A stretch of 64,000 nt of DNA from Tretioscincus oriximinensis (GCA_022410635.1 JAJVDF010001190.1:60112-124111); one strand, 5' to 3'. Shown: positions 33,340 to 45,130, counted from the first letter of the stretch. Program-made: numbers and translations. Notes: a model not told the origin generated them from the sequence alone.

Positions 33340-33453
33340 CTTTGTACCAGGAGACAGCTGGCTTGGGGGTCCCTGTGACTCGGCAGGCTAATTTGACAGT
33401 TTCCCCAATCTCAGCAGTACAGTCAGCAAGTTCCTCCTCAAACTCTGGTGGAT
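33340..33453 (-). CDS. OBSCN: OBSCN exon: Ig domain after PH, part 1
   Basis: The exon is 114 nt, phase 1 to 1, acceptor TTCTTACAG and donor GTAAAA. It encodes PPEFEEELADCTAEIGETVK then LACRVTGTPKPAVSWYK. The first core Cys (LACRVTG) and the core Trp (VSWYK) of an I-set Ig are both here. Confidence 0.98.
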
Positions 33454-33643
33454 CTGTAAGAAAACAGACATCCATGAATACAAAACATCAAGAATGTGTA
33501 CATGAATTTTATTTTCTACTCTTCAGCAAATGATTCCATAATGAGAAAAAGATGGAAAGAAGGGAAAGGACTGCCTTTAGAGAAGAGGCTACCATTCCAT
33601 GCTGAAATGAAGAATGTTCTTGACCAGNAGTGTTTGTACCTAC

Positions 33644-33821
33644 CCCATACGGGGAGACTGATGCGCTGCTGGATGCCACAGATTTCCTTCACCCAAGAGT
33701 TCTTGATGATCACCGTCCTAGCTTGGAACAAGTACTTGCGCACGGAGTCTTCACGCTCATGCCAGATCTCAAACGCTCGGTCATCTCCTTCCACCACATC
33801 GTTCACATCAATGTTTGTCAA
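33644..33821 (-). CDS. OBSCN: OBSCN exon: PH domain, part 2
   Basis: The exon is 178 nt, phase 0 to 1, acceptor GAAATCTAG and donor GTAGGT. It encodes LTNIDVNDVVEGDDRAFEIW, HEREDSVRKYLFQARTVIIK and NSWVKEICGIQQRISLPVW. It contains the C-terminal PH helix with its conserved Trp (NSWVKEI). The last nucleotides join to a codon for Asp in the next exon, giving LPVW-D-PPEF. Confidence 0.98.
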
Positions 33822-34193
33822 CTAGATTTCAAAGAAATAGCTACGTTAGGGTGCAAGGAGTTCCCGCATGAAGCAACAGAAAAGGACTGAGATCCCCTGC
33901 AGGGGCAGGTGAATAAATGGTTGGGAGGTACTATTCTGTCGCTTCCTGCAGGAGTCTCTGGGAAAACCCATCGGCAGGCATCGCTTCCCAGTTCCATTGT
34001 CTGAAAGCCAGGGGCCATTTGGGTATTTAACATCACTTAAGGACTACTCAGCCATCTTCATCCTGGGGCCACACCCTACCTCACCCACCATGGCACACTC
34101 TCTTCCCATGCCATTGCTCGCCCCACTCTGACCCACAAAATTGCACTTCCCAATACTGCCCCCATCTCTTCTATCAAGAAAGACCAACCATAC

Positions 34194-34352
34194 CTTCATC
34201 ATGTTCTTGAAGACATAGCAATAAGTATCAGTTCTAGAATCTCGTTTTGGCTTGCAAACTAAGAGGTAGTTTTTGAAGAGGAAAGCATGTCGTTTGTGAC
34301 CCTTCCAAGCCATTCTGGCTCCAGGAGCTCCTTCCCAAACAATGAATTGTCC
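34194..34352 (-). CDS. OBSCN: OBSCN exon: PH domain, part 1
   Basis: The exon is 159 nt, phase 0 to 0, acceptor TGTTCTAG and donor GTATGG. It encodes the opening PH strands: GQFIVWEGAPGARMAWKGHK, RHAFLFKNYLLVCKPKRDSR and YCYVFKNMMK. Basic residues between the strands (KGHKRH, KPKRD) are the usual surface for phosphoinositide or protein contact in DH-PH modules. Confidence 0.98.
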
Positions 34353-34437
34353 CTAGAACAAAAGGGTGGACATTTGGTAAAGCTGAATTTGGTCAAAATC
34401 TCTTACTTTGAAGAGAGTTTTGTTGCTTATCTAAATA

Positions 34438-35625
34438 GAAGAAGAACAAGAAGAACAACAAGAAGAAAAATAGAAGAGCAAGAAGAATCTGTATTTATAC
34501 CCTTCTCAGAGTAGCTTACATGGTTATTTTTTGCCCCAAAGCTTACATCTATTCTGACTTATAAGAGCATAAGAGAAGCCCTGTTGAATTCAGGGTGGAA
34601 CCCAACTAGTCCAGCTTTCTGTCTCACATGGTGGCCCACCAACTGCACCTGGGCAGTCTGGAACAGAAGAAGGCAAAATCTTCACCTGTTCTCCATGCCC
34701 TGCAAATGGTATTTCAGGAATCCTGCCTATTGTTTCATCCCGGAGGCAGGATCAATACATCTATCCTAGTAGCTATTTATATCCTTGGTGTCCATGAACT
34801 TGTCCAATCCTGCCTTAAAAGCTATCCAAGCTCCTAGCTACTACTATCTCTTCTGAAAGTAAATTCTGTAGGTCGATGACTCTCTGGGTGAAAAAGTGCT
34901 TTCCTTTGTCTGTCCTCACTCTTCTGCCCACCAGTTTCAAGAAATGTCCCCTGCTCCTAGTGTTGGGTGATAAAGAAAATATTTTTATACACTTCAATAA
35001 AATCACCTCTCAAACACCGTTTTTTGGGGCTGAAGAGGCCCAGACGTTGCAGCCTTGCTTCGTAAGGGAGGTGCTCCAGACCCTTGATCATTTTTGTTGC
35101 CCTTTTCTGCACCTTCTCCAGTTCCAAAATATCTCTCTTGAGATGTGGTAACCAGAATTGAACACAGTATTCCAAATGTGGCCTCACCACAGATTTATAA
35201 AGAGGCAAAACAACATTTGCTGACTTGTTTTCGATTCCTTTCCTAATTATCCCCAACGTGGAATTTGCCTTTTTTGCTGCTGCTGCACACTGGGTTGACA
35301 CCATTGAACTGTCCACCAACACCCCAAGATCCTTTTCCTGCTCAGTCACAAAAAGCTCTTAGTTCCCAAAAATTGGTAGGAGCAATTGGGGTTCTTTGAC
35401 CCAATGTGCATGACCTTGCCACTTTGTTGCCCAGATTAGTGGGGGTACTCATGAATCTACTTGAAATGTAGATTACAAATCTACTTTCTTTCAGGTAGCT
35501 AAGTTGGCTAAGGCAGAGACCAGTAGAGGGCACACACCCCTCTCCACAGTCAACACAGGGCTTCAAAAACGGATCTCACACATGACACTCTCTCTCTCTT
35601 AATAGCTCAGCCATTCATGCCTCAT
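34438..35625 (-). repeat. SINE split by a CR1 insertion
   Basis: The SINE tail and 3' block (agaagaagaacaag..tatttatacccttctcagagtagcttacatgg) lie at 34438-34562, and its body and head (tctactttctttcaggtagctaagttggctaagg..tctccacagtcaacacagggcttc) at 35440-35625. The CR1 at 34563-35440 separates them. Confidence 0.75.
34563..35440 (-). repeat. CR1 LINE with RT C-terminus remnant
   Basis: The reverse frame at 34957-35349 has [50 protein letters not shown] and LEKVQKRATKMIKGLEHLPY, the typical CR1 ORF2 C-terminus. The 3' end (ataagagcataagagaagccctg) is at 34563. Confidence 0.9.
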
Positions 35626-35908
35626 AAATAGTTTTGTATGTTTTTCTCTATACGATGATCCCTAGAAGCTATTATTTCAGTTTTCCTTCTATTCTTATCA
35701 GTATTCAATCTTCCTCAAGCCCTTTAATCCTAAGAAGGTATTGGGTAACGTGGTTATTAAAGGTTTCGGAGAGAGATGTCAGTAAACCATACCTTTCCAT
35801 TGCATCTAAATTAGGAGGGGCAATTGATGCTTGATCAGTGTGAAAGGCAGTAATGGTATGGATATGGATCAATAAATAGAAGTTGAATCCAGTCACAATA
35901 GAGATATC

Positions 35909-36262
35909 ATGTTGTTGGGTTTTCTAGTTAAAACCAATCTTTACTGCCAGATTACTGTAAGGTTGGACCTTCAGATCAACCAGGCAGCATATTTCCCATG
36001 GGATCACTACAATGTTGATGTTATAGCTTATCACTGCATTCTGAGTTCACATATTCACATGCTTGTATATGTTCTGATACTGTCATATGCTCATATTATT
36101 ATTCTGACTTATGTCTTCTTTTACTGAAGATGCCTAGAGTGTGATGTATATTCAAAAGATGGTGTCTTAACCTATATGCACGAGTGATCAATACATTATT
36201 TGCTAATTTGATTTTATGGACTGTATAAATAGAACTAAAAACCTACATTTAATATGAAACAA
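35909..36262 (+). repeat. LTR-like repeat, copy 3, uninterrupted
   Basis: It starts 'tgttgttgggttttctagttaaaaccaatctttactgcc' and ends near 'tttatggactgtataaatagaactaaaaacc'. It is the only one of the three copies without an insertion, so it shows the repeat's continuous length of about 350 nt. Confidence 0.5.
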
Positions 36263-36544
36263 AATGTGTGCAGTATGTTTCTTTATCCTGGATGAGCCTT
36301 CAGGGCTCTGAAAGTTCATTCTGCGTAAATTAGATTACAATATATATCTCACCACATGCATCATGCCGAGCATATGAAGAAACATCATGCACCTTAGCCT
36401 GGAAGGAGCAGGAACATAGTTTATGGATTCTCTTGGACCCATCATTGACAATAGAGGCCCAGGTGGAAACTGTAACCACGAATACCTGTTCCCGGGAAGC
36501 GATAGCTTGGGCANAATGATCCCTTTTTCTGGTTTCATCTAGAT

Positions 36545-36660
36545 TGTTTTGATTTACTTATTTATTTACATTTCTATACTCCCAATACCTGAAGATCTCA
36601 GGGTGGTTAAAAATTAAGACCAGATAACAATCTGGTGGGGCAAATGCAACAGAAATTCGC
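36545..36660 (-). repeat. LINE/SINE 3' end
   Basis: 'ttacttatttatttacatttctatactcccaatacctgaagatctcagggtgg' resembles 20920-20990. Confidence 0.6.
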
Positions 36661-37192
36661 CTTTCAATGTGAGTATTGACACTGTCTAGATGCAGCCGAA
36701 CAATCTCAGAAAAACAGGAAATGTAGGGGAGAAAAAATGATAAATCAATATAAATTTTTAGCTGCCTCCATACAGAGAGAGGAAATTGAAGGGTGACAGA
36801 TGACAGGACGAAATCTTTAGGGGTAAAACTAGGCTTTTATCTTCTCTAGGGTTTGTGATGGTGAAGTGCGTATTTGCCTCAGAAAAAATATAACCAGAAG
36901 CAAACACCAGACAAACTAAGTCTTGCTGCTGTTGAAAAAACCTAGATTCAGTGTTCTTTTGCCATAGTAGCGATGTTCCAGGATTTCTTCTAAGTTCTGC
37001 TCCACCCACTGACTCTGATTCGACAAGGGGCGACATGTCCCCAAATAGGAATTCTTCCTCCCAGCCTCTGCTCCCCAGAGCCTTTTTTTTGTTGCCATCA
37101 ATGTCCTCGAGAATCCTGCAGCTCCTTCCTGTCACTCCACCTGGTGCCTATTGCGGCCTCAGGCATTATTAGGCACCCTGGATATGCTTTGT

Positions 37193-37502
37193 GAAGAAGA
37201 AGAAGAACTTGGTTCTTATACCCTGTTTTTCTCACCTTTCAAAGGGACTCAAAGCGGCTTACAAGGATATATTTTGCCCGAAGGCTTCCATTCTATCTTC
37301 CCCACCAAGCTCTGGTGGTTCCCATGTATCTACTTGCAATCAGTTGCAATTTCTTGAAATTCATGCTTTCGAATAGCTGGGTTGGCTAGAGCTACAGGCT
37401 AGTGGAAGGTGCTCACCCCTCCCCACGTCCCACACAGGGCTTCGAAACCCCATCTCCCAGGCGAGAGACGGATTCCTAAGCAACTGAGCTATCCGTNCCT
37501 GT
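37193..37502 (-). repeat. tRNA-derived SINE, minus strand
   Basis: A full copy reversed: GAA tail, 3' block 'ctcacctttcaaagggactcaaagcggcttacaagg', body, box B (gggcttcgaaacccc) and box A (cctaagcaactgagcta). It ends 138 nt short of the OBSCN exon at 37640. Confidence 0.92.
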
Positions 37503-37639
37503 GATTCAGTAAGACAAAGTGTAACATAAGACAAGCCCAGTTCCCAGATGTGGATGTGGGCAGGTGGTCACGACTTTGGTTGTGGTTGTAACGCTTGATT
37601 CCTAGTGGACATACTCATGACTGGGGCGATCTCCATTAC

Positions 37640-37804
37640 CTGGCGTACAGGTTCCCCTAGGACTTCCAAAGTTCCAGGATAGTTCTCAATGAGAGATACG
37701 TGAAGGTTGTTTTCTGCTCGTCTACTGAGTGCCGACACGATGGCGTAAGCTTGCTCCAGAAGGGCACAGTTTTGACTGTTCCGGGCTTTGTTTCTGATCA
37801 GCTC
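37640..37804 (-). CDS. OBSCN: OBSCN exon: DH domain end and DH-PH junction
   Basis: The 165-nt exon, phase 0 to 0, lies between acceptor CTCACAG and donor GTAATG. It encodes ELIRNKARNSQNCALLEQAY, AIVSALSRRAENNLHVSLIE and NYPGTLEVLGEPVRQ. This is the long last DH helix plus the connector to the PH domain, closely matching human obscurin. It has no Met, so a simple ATG-to-stop ORF search would overlook it. Confidence 0.97.
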
Positions 37805-38691
37805 CTGTGAGTACAGNCAATTAGGTCAAGCATCGCTTTATGAATACTCCCAGTTTCATGTGATTCTGAAATAAGGCCCTGTTTGTACAAACTGTCTTCA
37901 TGCGATTAGTGCTAAACCTCCATTAGAAGTGTTGTAACAGCCCTCAAAATGGATTACTGGTAGAGCACATCGATCTACTCCAGAAGCGCCTGGCCACCGG
38001 GTTCGTGGGATTCAGCGAACACTCAGAGATTAAAATCAATTATAAAATCTCCTTTCCTAGAGGAGCTGCCAACAAATCAAAAAGCTCCAGGCACCTTTTT
38101 TAAATGACAAAAGGGGTTGCCAATCCCTGAACCAATGGGAGGGCTGCCTAGGAGTGAGCCAGGCAGTGCCTCTGCCTACTGTGCTCCTGCTCCCAGGTAA
38201 CTGCTGTTGTAACAGGGCAGGGGGTGACACCATGTCAATCCTACCTGCTCGCCTGTTAAGTGTTGGGCCTGGGAGGTAAGAAGCTGGGNGTGGGCATGAA
38301 AGATGTGTGATTTTGCAGGCCTGTTGTGGGGATGCATGGTTTGGGGGGCAGGGGCATGACCTGGAGAGAGTGTGGGAATGGCCTGGGTGGGAGACGGGGC
38401 ATGGTTTTGGAGAAGTGAAGGGATAGAATCATCCCATTTTTTTGGATTGGCAAATGTGGCAACCCTAGTTTCCGGGAAAAGAGCAAGGTGGAAGGGGAAA
38501 TCCTCAGTTTACGAACACTGATGGACAAAATGCCATGAAATTGTTTCTGATTCAACGTGGGAAGAACTTTGATGACTGCATAATTTATATGAATCCCAAA
38601 CAATTAACACGTGGTTGGTTGGGTAAATTGTCTTTCCTTCTACTTCAAAACATTGCACAGTGTTTCTTGGCACTACAGGAATGATCCTGAC

Positions 38692-38808
38692 CTTGATCAC
38701 AGTTTGGTATCTCTGAATTCTGTTTATTGGTCTCTCTAGGTAATGTTGCAAAGGAAGAACAGGCGGCTGAGTTGAGTCTTCGCTGGATAACGTTCCTTCT
38801 GTATAACG
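38692..38808 (-). CDS. OBSCN: OBSCN exon: DH domain, part 3 (CR3)
   Basis: The exon is 117 nt, phase 0 to 0, acceptor TTGTGCAG and donor GTCAGG. It contains LPLQHYLERPINRIQRYQTV, the CR3 helix (pattern L..P..RI.RY) that contacts the GTPase in DH domains. A short acidic Ser/Thr loop (TEGTLSSEDSTQPP) precedes it, as in the human protein. Confidence 0.98.
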
Positions 38809-39039
38809 CTGCACAAAGAAACAGAGATCAATTAGGTTGTTTACGTTTTAATTTCACAAAATACTTTCCAAAAGCTATTCAGCTTTTTCTCTCTCTATTA
38901 TTGTTGTGGTTTTGCTTCTAGGACACAAAGCCTGTGTCCTAGGCTTTGTACTTGACCTCACGGCCTTTACAGTTCAGAAAGATGGAAAGACAGAACTAAG
39001 AACCCCATTGCATGTTAAGTACAGATCCCAAAGAAGCCA

Positions 39040-39300
39040 TGCCAGTCTGGGTCCAGATTATCTGGCAAGGGGATTTTGTAGCACCTTAGAGGGAAGCAGC
39101 AGGAGTTTTCGCTGGCAAATCTACTTTTTCTGATACACTTGAAGAAGTAGACCTCTCTATGAAAGTTCATACTGTCTTCTATAGTGATACATTTCAAAGA
39201 AGTAGCCATGTTAATCTAGGTTCAGAAAACTAACAAGGGGAGATTTTGGTACTCTAGAGACTAACAAGAAAAAGCTGGGCAGCGTGAGCTTTCATAGATA
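39040..39300. repeat. Two adjacent diverged copies of the 'gttaatctag' element
   Basis: The first has 'gtccagattatctggcaaggggattttgtagcacc..tacacttgaagaagtagacctctctatgaaag'; the second begins 'tttcaaagaagtagccatgttaatctagg' and ends 'agctttcatagataagtctatgg'. They relate to the hairpin family but form no hairpin. Confidence 0.6.
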
Positions 39301-39309
39301 AGTCTATGG

Positions 39310-40500
39310 ATACATGCGCACAATGTTTTTCTACCTCGTTCATAGCGCACTCATGATGCCCTGGGCACAAGTGCTGAGTGTTTTTCAGTAGTCGAACCGC
39401 AATAAATGCCTGTCGGGTACCAAGGCTGACTAGTCTGTCTCCCACCAGGCAGCAGCACTAGACAGAGTATTAACGTGCTGGGGACAGCTGTCCACAGACA
39501 CGTTGTAAAACCCCTGTGGCACAGTCAGTCCCACAATCAGGTCAACGAGTTCAAGGGAGTACGTTCAAGAGTAGTCATTAAACAAGCCAGGCCAATACCA
39601 GAAATGTGGAACCACACGGTTGGGAACAAGATACAAACAAGGTCCGGTTACAGTACCAGAGGCTAAACAAACACTATCTCAGAGACCAAGTGACGAATTG
39701 CTTCCAGCAAAGTAAAGCCTTGAGCAGCTGGCTTATATACATCTCCTGCAATCTGGTAGCTTGATTAGAAACAGCTGGTCCATCCAGGAGTGCTGACTCA
39801 GCAGGGAGTGGCTCTTGATGTTTGATCCTGGCCTCAAGATTCTCTATCTGAAAACTCACAGTTCTGCAACTCCAAGAGACTTATATGCTAGACCGGTCAG
39901 AGGCTGACGTTAGATCTGNCAGTTTTTCTCTCATCCTCCGGCTTCTGCGCAGGCCAGCTGTCTCCCTCCTTTCCTCCAGGATTTGGCTCAGCCTATTAAC
40001 CTCACTACCTGCTTCANGGTCGGGAGAGACGCCGTCCTGCAATTCATCACCGTCCTCATCCCCTGAGCCCTGCAACACAGGGCTGTGCACAACAATGCCT
40101 TCTTCCCCAGAGAAAACTATTGCTCAGTTATTCAGGCGTCATTCTGGAGAATCCCTACATTCTCACGAGTGTGTGCATGTGCACAAATTATGCGCGAGAT
40201 GATAAAACAATTGAGAACACAGCAGTTGTTTCTATTGGTTGTTGTGAGTAAAAAAAACAATTCTCAGGCTGCTATGAGACGAGGTCAATGAGCGATGTTA
40301 CGGAACTGGAGCTTTGGTCACGGAATGTACACGCTTGGTGCGCATGGCTACATTCAGTATTATAGCCCTGTAGCAGTTTTGAAGGCGTGGTGTGCACCCA
40401 GCCTACATGTGAATCTATTCCGGCATCTGAAGAAGGAGACTTGTCTATGAAAACTCGTGCCACCGACCTTTTTCTTGTTTAATCTCTACTTTTTCCATCT
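39310..40500. other. Intron with an unclassified repeat-like stretch
   Basis: The stretch 39400-40050 (for example 'ccagctgtctccctcctttcctccaggatttggctcagcc') has repeat-like character but no family I can name. 40420-40515 holds a reversed fragment of the 'gaagaagtagac' element. No exon found. Confidence 0.35.
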
Positions 40501-40573
40501 CTAGGATGCTACAAGACCCCAAATGGAATCTTCGTGTATAGTTGATACCCAAAGGGATAATGCATCACCCTAC

Positions 40574-40733
40574 CTTGTAGAATTCTTGAACTGCTTTACT
40601 AACCACCACGGATTCGGCCTGTATACGGCCCACCAGATAATGGATATATTTATCAAATTCCTTCTCGTTCTTGATGAAGCACATTGCTACGTCATCATCA
40701 GTGTCACATTTCTGAAGCTCAGGGAAGAACAAG
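40574..40733 (-). CDS. OBSCN: OBSCN exon: DH domain, part 2
   Basis: The exon is 160 nt, phase 2 to 0, acceptor CCCACAG and donor GTAGGG. It encodes ELQKCDTDDDVAMCFIKNEK, EFDKYIHYLVGRIQAESVVV and SKAVQEFYK. The CDTDDDVAMCFIKN segment is near identical to human obscurin and supplies central DH helices. Confidence 0.98.
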
Positions 40734-40930
40734 CTGTGGGTGAGAAAGGAAATGTTTGTCAAATTAGGAAGCCGCGGCTTTAGCTAATAGTATCTGCCCT
40801 ATGATAGGTGCTTTTAAAACAGTGTCAGATCTTGATCTATAAATGATGACAATGAACCTTGGGAAACTACTTGAATCTGCCTTCCAGATTATTCTAAGTC
40901 AGCTAATACAGATAGTATTATTCCCTTAAG

Positions 40931-41103
40931 ACCCTGTCCCCAAGGAGCCTTATTCTTAATCTGGGAATAGAAGTCTATCACCTACAGGCCCTCTAGACTA
41001 TAACAGGACCCAAATGGCCTGCCATAGACTACACTGGCATTTAGATGGCCAACATCTGTACTGAGACAGAACCCCAATTACTCCTGTCAACTAATGGAGA
41101 CAA
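40931..41103. repeat. Foldback element FB1, degraded
   Basis: 'ccctgtccccaaggagccttattc' and 'ggcctgccatagactacactggcatttagatggcc..ctgtactgagac' are visible; the right terminus is altered. Confidence 0.65.
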
Positions 41104-41127
41104 AGCAAGGATCTTGGGTTGTTGGTG

Positions 41128-41256
41128 GACAGCTCAATGAAGATGTCTGCCATAGTCTATCCNGGCATGATGATGACCAAACCCTAAATTGGGGCCTGCC
41201 ATAGTCTGCATTAAGCCACCATNTTCTGGGATAACACCCAATGTGAACAGGGCCTT
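41128..41256. repeat. Second FB1 fragment beside the first
   Basis: 'tctgccatagtctatccnggcatgatgatgaccaa' and 'ggggcctgccatagtctgc..ttctgggataacacccaatgtgaacaggg'. It lies only 35 nt from the donor end of the DH exon at 41291. Confidence 0.65.
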
Positions 41257-41290
41257 GGGTAGCTGAACTTCCTCTTTCCGCTGTACGTAC

Positions 41291-41464
41291 TTGGAATGGA
41301 AGTGGGTTATATCAGTGATGTTTCTGAAGATAATCAGCTTCTGATTGGAGACGGTAGCAGGAACATTGGGGCACGTCTCAGTGAATTGAATGTGATGTGT
41401 CTGGAGGAACTGCAAATCGCGAACAAATTCTTCTTCAGTGTTCAGGAGCTCCTGAATAATGAGG
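41291..41464 (-). CDS. OBSCN: OBSCN exon: DH (RhoGEF) domain, part 1
   Basis: The exon is 174 nt, phase 2 to 2, acceptor CTCTTTAG and donor GTACGT. It carries the first conserved DH helix (IIQELLNTEEEFVRDLQFLQ) and then CPNVPATVSNQKLIIFRNI and THFHS, which correspond to CR1 and the start of CR2 of Dbl-family exchange factors. The DH domain catalyses GDP release from Rho GTPases. Confidence 0.98.
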
Positions 41465-41499
41465 CTAAAGAGAAAGGCAAGTATGAAATTCAGGCACAA

Positions 41500-42470
41500 G
41501 GAAAGAAATCCTATGTCACAAGGACATCCTTTCAGGGTTTTGCTGACGATGTCTGCACATCATGTAAGATCTAACAAGCATCTTATCGGCGCCTTCATTT
41601 TAGTTTCCAAACAGCATCTCTTTATATTGCAACATTTTGTTTATTTTACACTTCCTATCCCATAAGAAGTCTTAACTACGCTGATTATGCAGTATTTGAC
41701 TCCTTGCCATCGTTCCCATTTGCAATTCTACTGCTATTTAGAAACACAGCTTGCTGTAAGTAGTCTGTCCCTAGGCACTTGTGCACTCCATTGCACTTGT
41801 AAAAGGAGAGCAACCAGTGTGCCCGTCAAAGGGTCTGTCCCTGAAACTAATACACGGAGGAATGCCTCCTACAAGTTGGGAATGAGGCCCAGCCCATTAT
41901 AAGCATTCCTCCCAAGTGGTTCAGGGGAAAGACTTAGTCTACTCATGATGCCAACCTTTCCCTTGTTAGTCTCAGAGGACGTGGTCACACAACTGCACTC
42001 TGACCATCTACTTCAAAACCATTTGAAAATCAAAAGTTTACAGAAATGGTTTCCCTTCTCTATTATCCCTCAACTAAAATGCCATTTTTACATATGGTAC
42101 GTGTTAAATTAGGATCAAGAAGTTAACTGTTTGCTTATAATAGCCTCCTATATTTCAGCTTCTTAACCAATCACTAAAGTTTGTTGATTTTCCGGTAATG
42201 GCTGCATCCATTTCAGCTTCTTCCCTTCCTCTCTGCACCAATCACTGAAGCTCAACCTCCTGCCTTGAACCAACAAGGAGAAAAGGGACCCGCTCTGAAA
42301 CCAACCGATGTGAGCGACAATCAATTAATTCTGATCAACTTCAGACCATGCCCTGAGGTGCTACGTGATCCCCCTGCTAGAAATTCCGATCTAGTTTTGA
42401 CTTGGTGACTTCTTTGAAAAGTAAAACATTCTTGGATTCAAAGCGAACAGGAGGAGGAGTCTCACAGAAC
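41500..42470. other. Intron, nothing recognised
   Basis: Unique-looking intron between DH exons; no repeat family or exon recognised. Confidence 0.5.
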
Positions 42471-42474
42471 TCAC

Positions 42475-42557
42475 CTCAGTTTCTTTTTATATTCATCCTC
42501 TGACACGGATTCTCCAGGGAATTCTGGAACCTCTGGAAATCCCCAATCAGCAGACAG
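42475..42557 (-). CDS. OBSCN: OBSCN exon: SH3-DH connector
   Basis: The exon is 83 nt, phase 0 to 2, acceptor TTTTCCTAG and donor GTGAGT. It encodes LSADWGFPEVPEFPGESVSE then DEYKKKL. The 'EFPGE.VSEDEYK..L' pattern matches human obscurin and runs straight into the first DH helix of the next exon. Confidence 0.96.
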
Positions 42558-42914
42558 CTAGGAAAACGAGAAGGAAGTAAATTGACCCTGAACATTTCTA
42601 TGGCTGCGTTCACACATGTTAAAGGCATTCAGGACTGAAGGTAATGTGGATTGAATGGACAACTCTAGTACGTGAAGAAGCAGCAATCACCTGTAAGTGT
42701 CTTAATTTAACACACTTTGGAGTTGTTTTAGATTAGGTGTTTGTAAGTCCCAAGAATAAAGGCAAGTGTATAGAAATTTGATTATAAATTATAGACCATA
42801 ACTAGTTTTTAAATGATCATTTTTCTTCCCCATTTTGCTTCCAGGTGCTAAAATAAATATAATGAACAAAAGGGGTTTTTAAGTATCAAGGAACAGAATC
42901 TGAAAATTAGCATC

Positions 42915-43150
42915 ATAGGAAGGAAGGGCAGAGTTGAATTTTTATACCTCTCTTTTCTCAACCCAAAGGGAATCAAAGTGGCTAGCATAACCTTTTGTTC
43001 TTCTCTTCAAAACAGGCACCTTGTGAAGTAGGTAGGAGCTGAGAGAGCCCGACTAGCCCCAGGCTTGTGTGGAGGAGTGCAAAATCAAATTGGGGAGACT
43101 TCCAGATAAGAGTCTGACATTCTAACCATTACACCATATTAGCTCAGGCA
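42915..43150 (-). repeat. tRNA-SINE, minus strand
   Basis: 'tttttatacctctcttttctcaacccaaagggaatcaaagtggc' is the reversed 3' block; the head reads 'gataagagtctgacattctaaccattacacc', that is, the reversed tRNA-like start. Confidence 0.75.
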
Positions 43151-43189
43151 CAGAGTTGCCATATTTCAAAATGAAATATAGAAANGCCC

Positions 43190-44430
43190 CAACTACATAC
43201 TTACCTGTGGGTTGGTGTTCTCCAGATATAGGAAAGAATGGGTGCCTTAACTGTGGGTTGTTCCTGCAGATTCCAAGCTGGAAGNGACAGAGGCTCTGCC
43301 CTCCAAGATTTAATTTACATACCAGTATGGCGGCTAGCCCCTCCCAGTCCTCTGTCGCTTCTCAGCATGGAAGCATCTTTTCCAGTCTTCTCCTGTATTT
43401 TCCCCCTATGATCTCAAGCAAGTTCAAGTCAATTGAACTTTTGTGGATGCAGAAATGAATACAGTTTTGTCTAATTCCCTGGCACCCGGGCAGATGACGC
43501 CCAACTCAGGGACCAGAAGCGCAAGATGGAGAATCTTCTTAAGAAGACATGTGAAGGGCTGTCGCTTACAACCCAATCGTCCGCACAGCTATCAATCTTC
43601 GCACGAGTGGTGTTCAAGAGGGTGGAGGCCCTGCTTGTGGAACCATTGCTGGATCTAACCTTCAGTCAACTTCAGCGGTTTGTTCAAGGGGTAGTGATGC
43701 TGCTGGCAGATGTGGTCCATCACATCTATTTGCTCAATGGTAGGTATACGGCTTATACGACACATCAGATCCTGTGGCTTAGATTCTGGAACACTCAAGT
43801 TGAAAACGGTTCAGCTAGTGTTTCTCAGTTTTGCTCACCTACAGAGGAGTTACCTTGCGCTCATCCAGATGGACAATATCCACAGGCCCACATCAATAGG
43901 CAGGGCGGCACTAGATCCAGAGCTCTTATGGGCCTGTCCAAGCAGATCTTTGAGTGGGCAGTATTAACCTGTTTTGCATATTCAGGGATTCTTGAATATC
44001 ATGGCAGATGCTCTGAGTTGCCAAAAGCTACCATATGCGGAGTGAGCATTGAACCAATTGCTCTTCACTAACTGGTACNCAGGTGGGGTGCCCCGTGAGG
44101 AATCTGTTTGTAACAGTTCAGAACACCCAGGTCCTCAGGTTTCTGTCATGATACCAAGAACCATGAGCAAAAGGGATGGACCCCTGGCAGTGGGACTTTT
44201 CTTCTCTACCACTATCGCCATGCTTCTTGGCCGAGGTGAAGGAGTCTCGCTGTTGGGCTGTTCTGGAAGTCCCCTTTTGACCTCACAGGCTCTGATTCTT
44301 GCAGGTCCAGCAACTGGCAGTGGATGGATCCTTCCGACTGCTGGCATGGGAGGATCAGCTAGTGCAAGATCAATTCTGCCATCTCAATCCCAGTTGGCTC
44401 TCTTTGACAGCGTACCCAGCAAACTTCTTC
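43190..44430 (+). mobile_element. DIRS-like tyrosine-recombinase retrotransposon remnant
   Basis: Plus-strand frames give MENLLKKTCEGLSLTTQSSA and IFARVVFK, INRQGGTRSRALMGLSKQIF with EWAVL, and near 44300-44400 a frame reading VQQLAVDGSFRLLAWEDQLV. The second phrase is the RNase H 'INRQGGTRS' region of DIRS elements; the others match the same polyprotein as I remember it. Frames are interrupted and no recombinase or inverted ends are seen, so it is a dead fragment inserted antisense to OBSCN. Confidence 0.7.
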
Positions 44431-45130
44431 TCTTAAACTTGTAAAAATTGTGGACGTCTTTTCAGCCTGGACGTCCTACTAAATCATGGATTGTCCATGA
44501 AATCTCTGGCAATCCTAACCTTATAGAGATAGTGTACAAAATTTCATATTTGCCAGTCTTCTCTAATCCACCATCCTTTTCACAAAATGTTTAGGAGAAG
44601 GTCAAGGAGCCTGGTATATACTGACAATATCATTTTGAAGGTGGAAAAAGACAATTGGTAAGGAGAAGCAACTCTGAAAAGTTTCAAACTTTGAAAGGAA
44701 AGGTGCAATGCGGCAGTTGACATGTTTCCCAAGGAACCATTAGTCTTCCCTGGCTAAATAATGTTTCCTTACTTTGTTAAAACATGAAGTGAACTACAAA
44801 GAGAGGAAGAAGGAAGGCCCGGAAAAGAGGGAGGTGGAGAGGGGATGGGGCAGCATGGAAAAGTCTGCAATTTTAATATCTGGGTGGGGAATGGCAAGGG
44901 GAAGGGAGGGGTGTGTCCTGGGTGGGGGTGTGGCCTGGGTAGGAGGAGGCGTGGTCTGGGTGGGGTGGCCTCAGAGTGGGGAGGGACTATGACCTTTGAG
45001 TGATGTTACAAATATCCAAACTGCCCCTAGCAGTAAAAAAGATCCCCCATTCCTGTGTTAGGGTCAACCAAAAAGGTGAAATCCCCCCAAAAAACAGATA
45101 TGCCAATTGAATAGTCTAGGGGGCGGGGAT
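44431..45130. other. Intron, G-rich in part
   Basis: 44860-45000 is strongly G-rich on the plus strand (ggtgggggtgtggcctgggtagg units). No exon or named repeat found. Confidence 0.5.

Noticed and set aside
43526..44071. 181-codon plus-strand open frame as a gene
   Set aside because: It contains the RNase H-like 'INRQGGTRSRA' of DIRS elements in a shifted mosaic, so it is a retroelement remnant.
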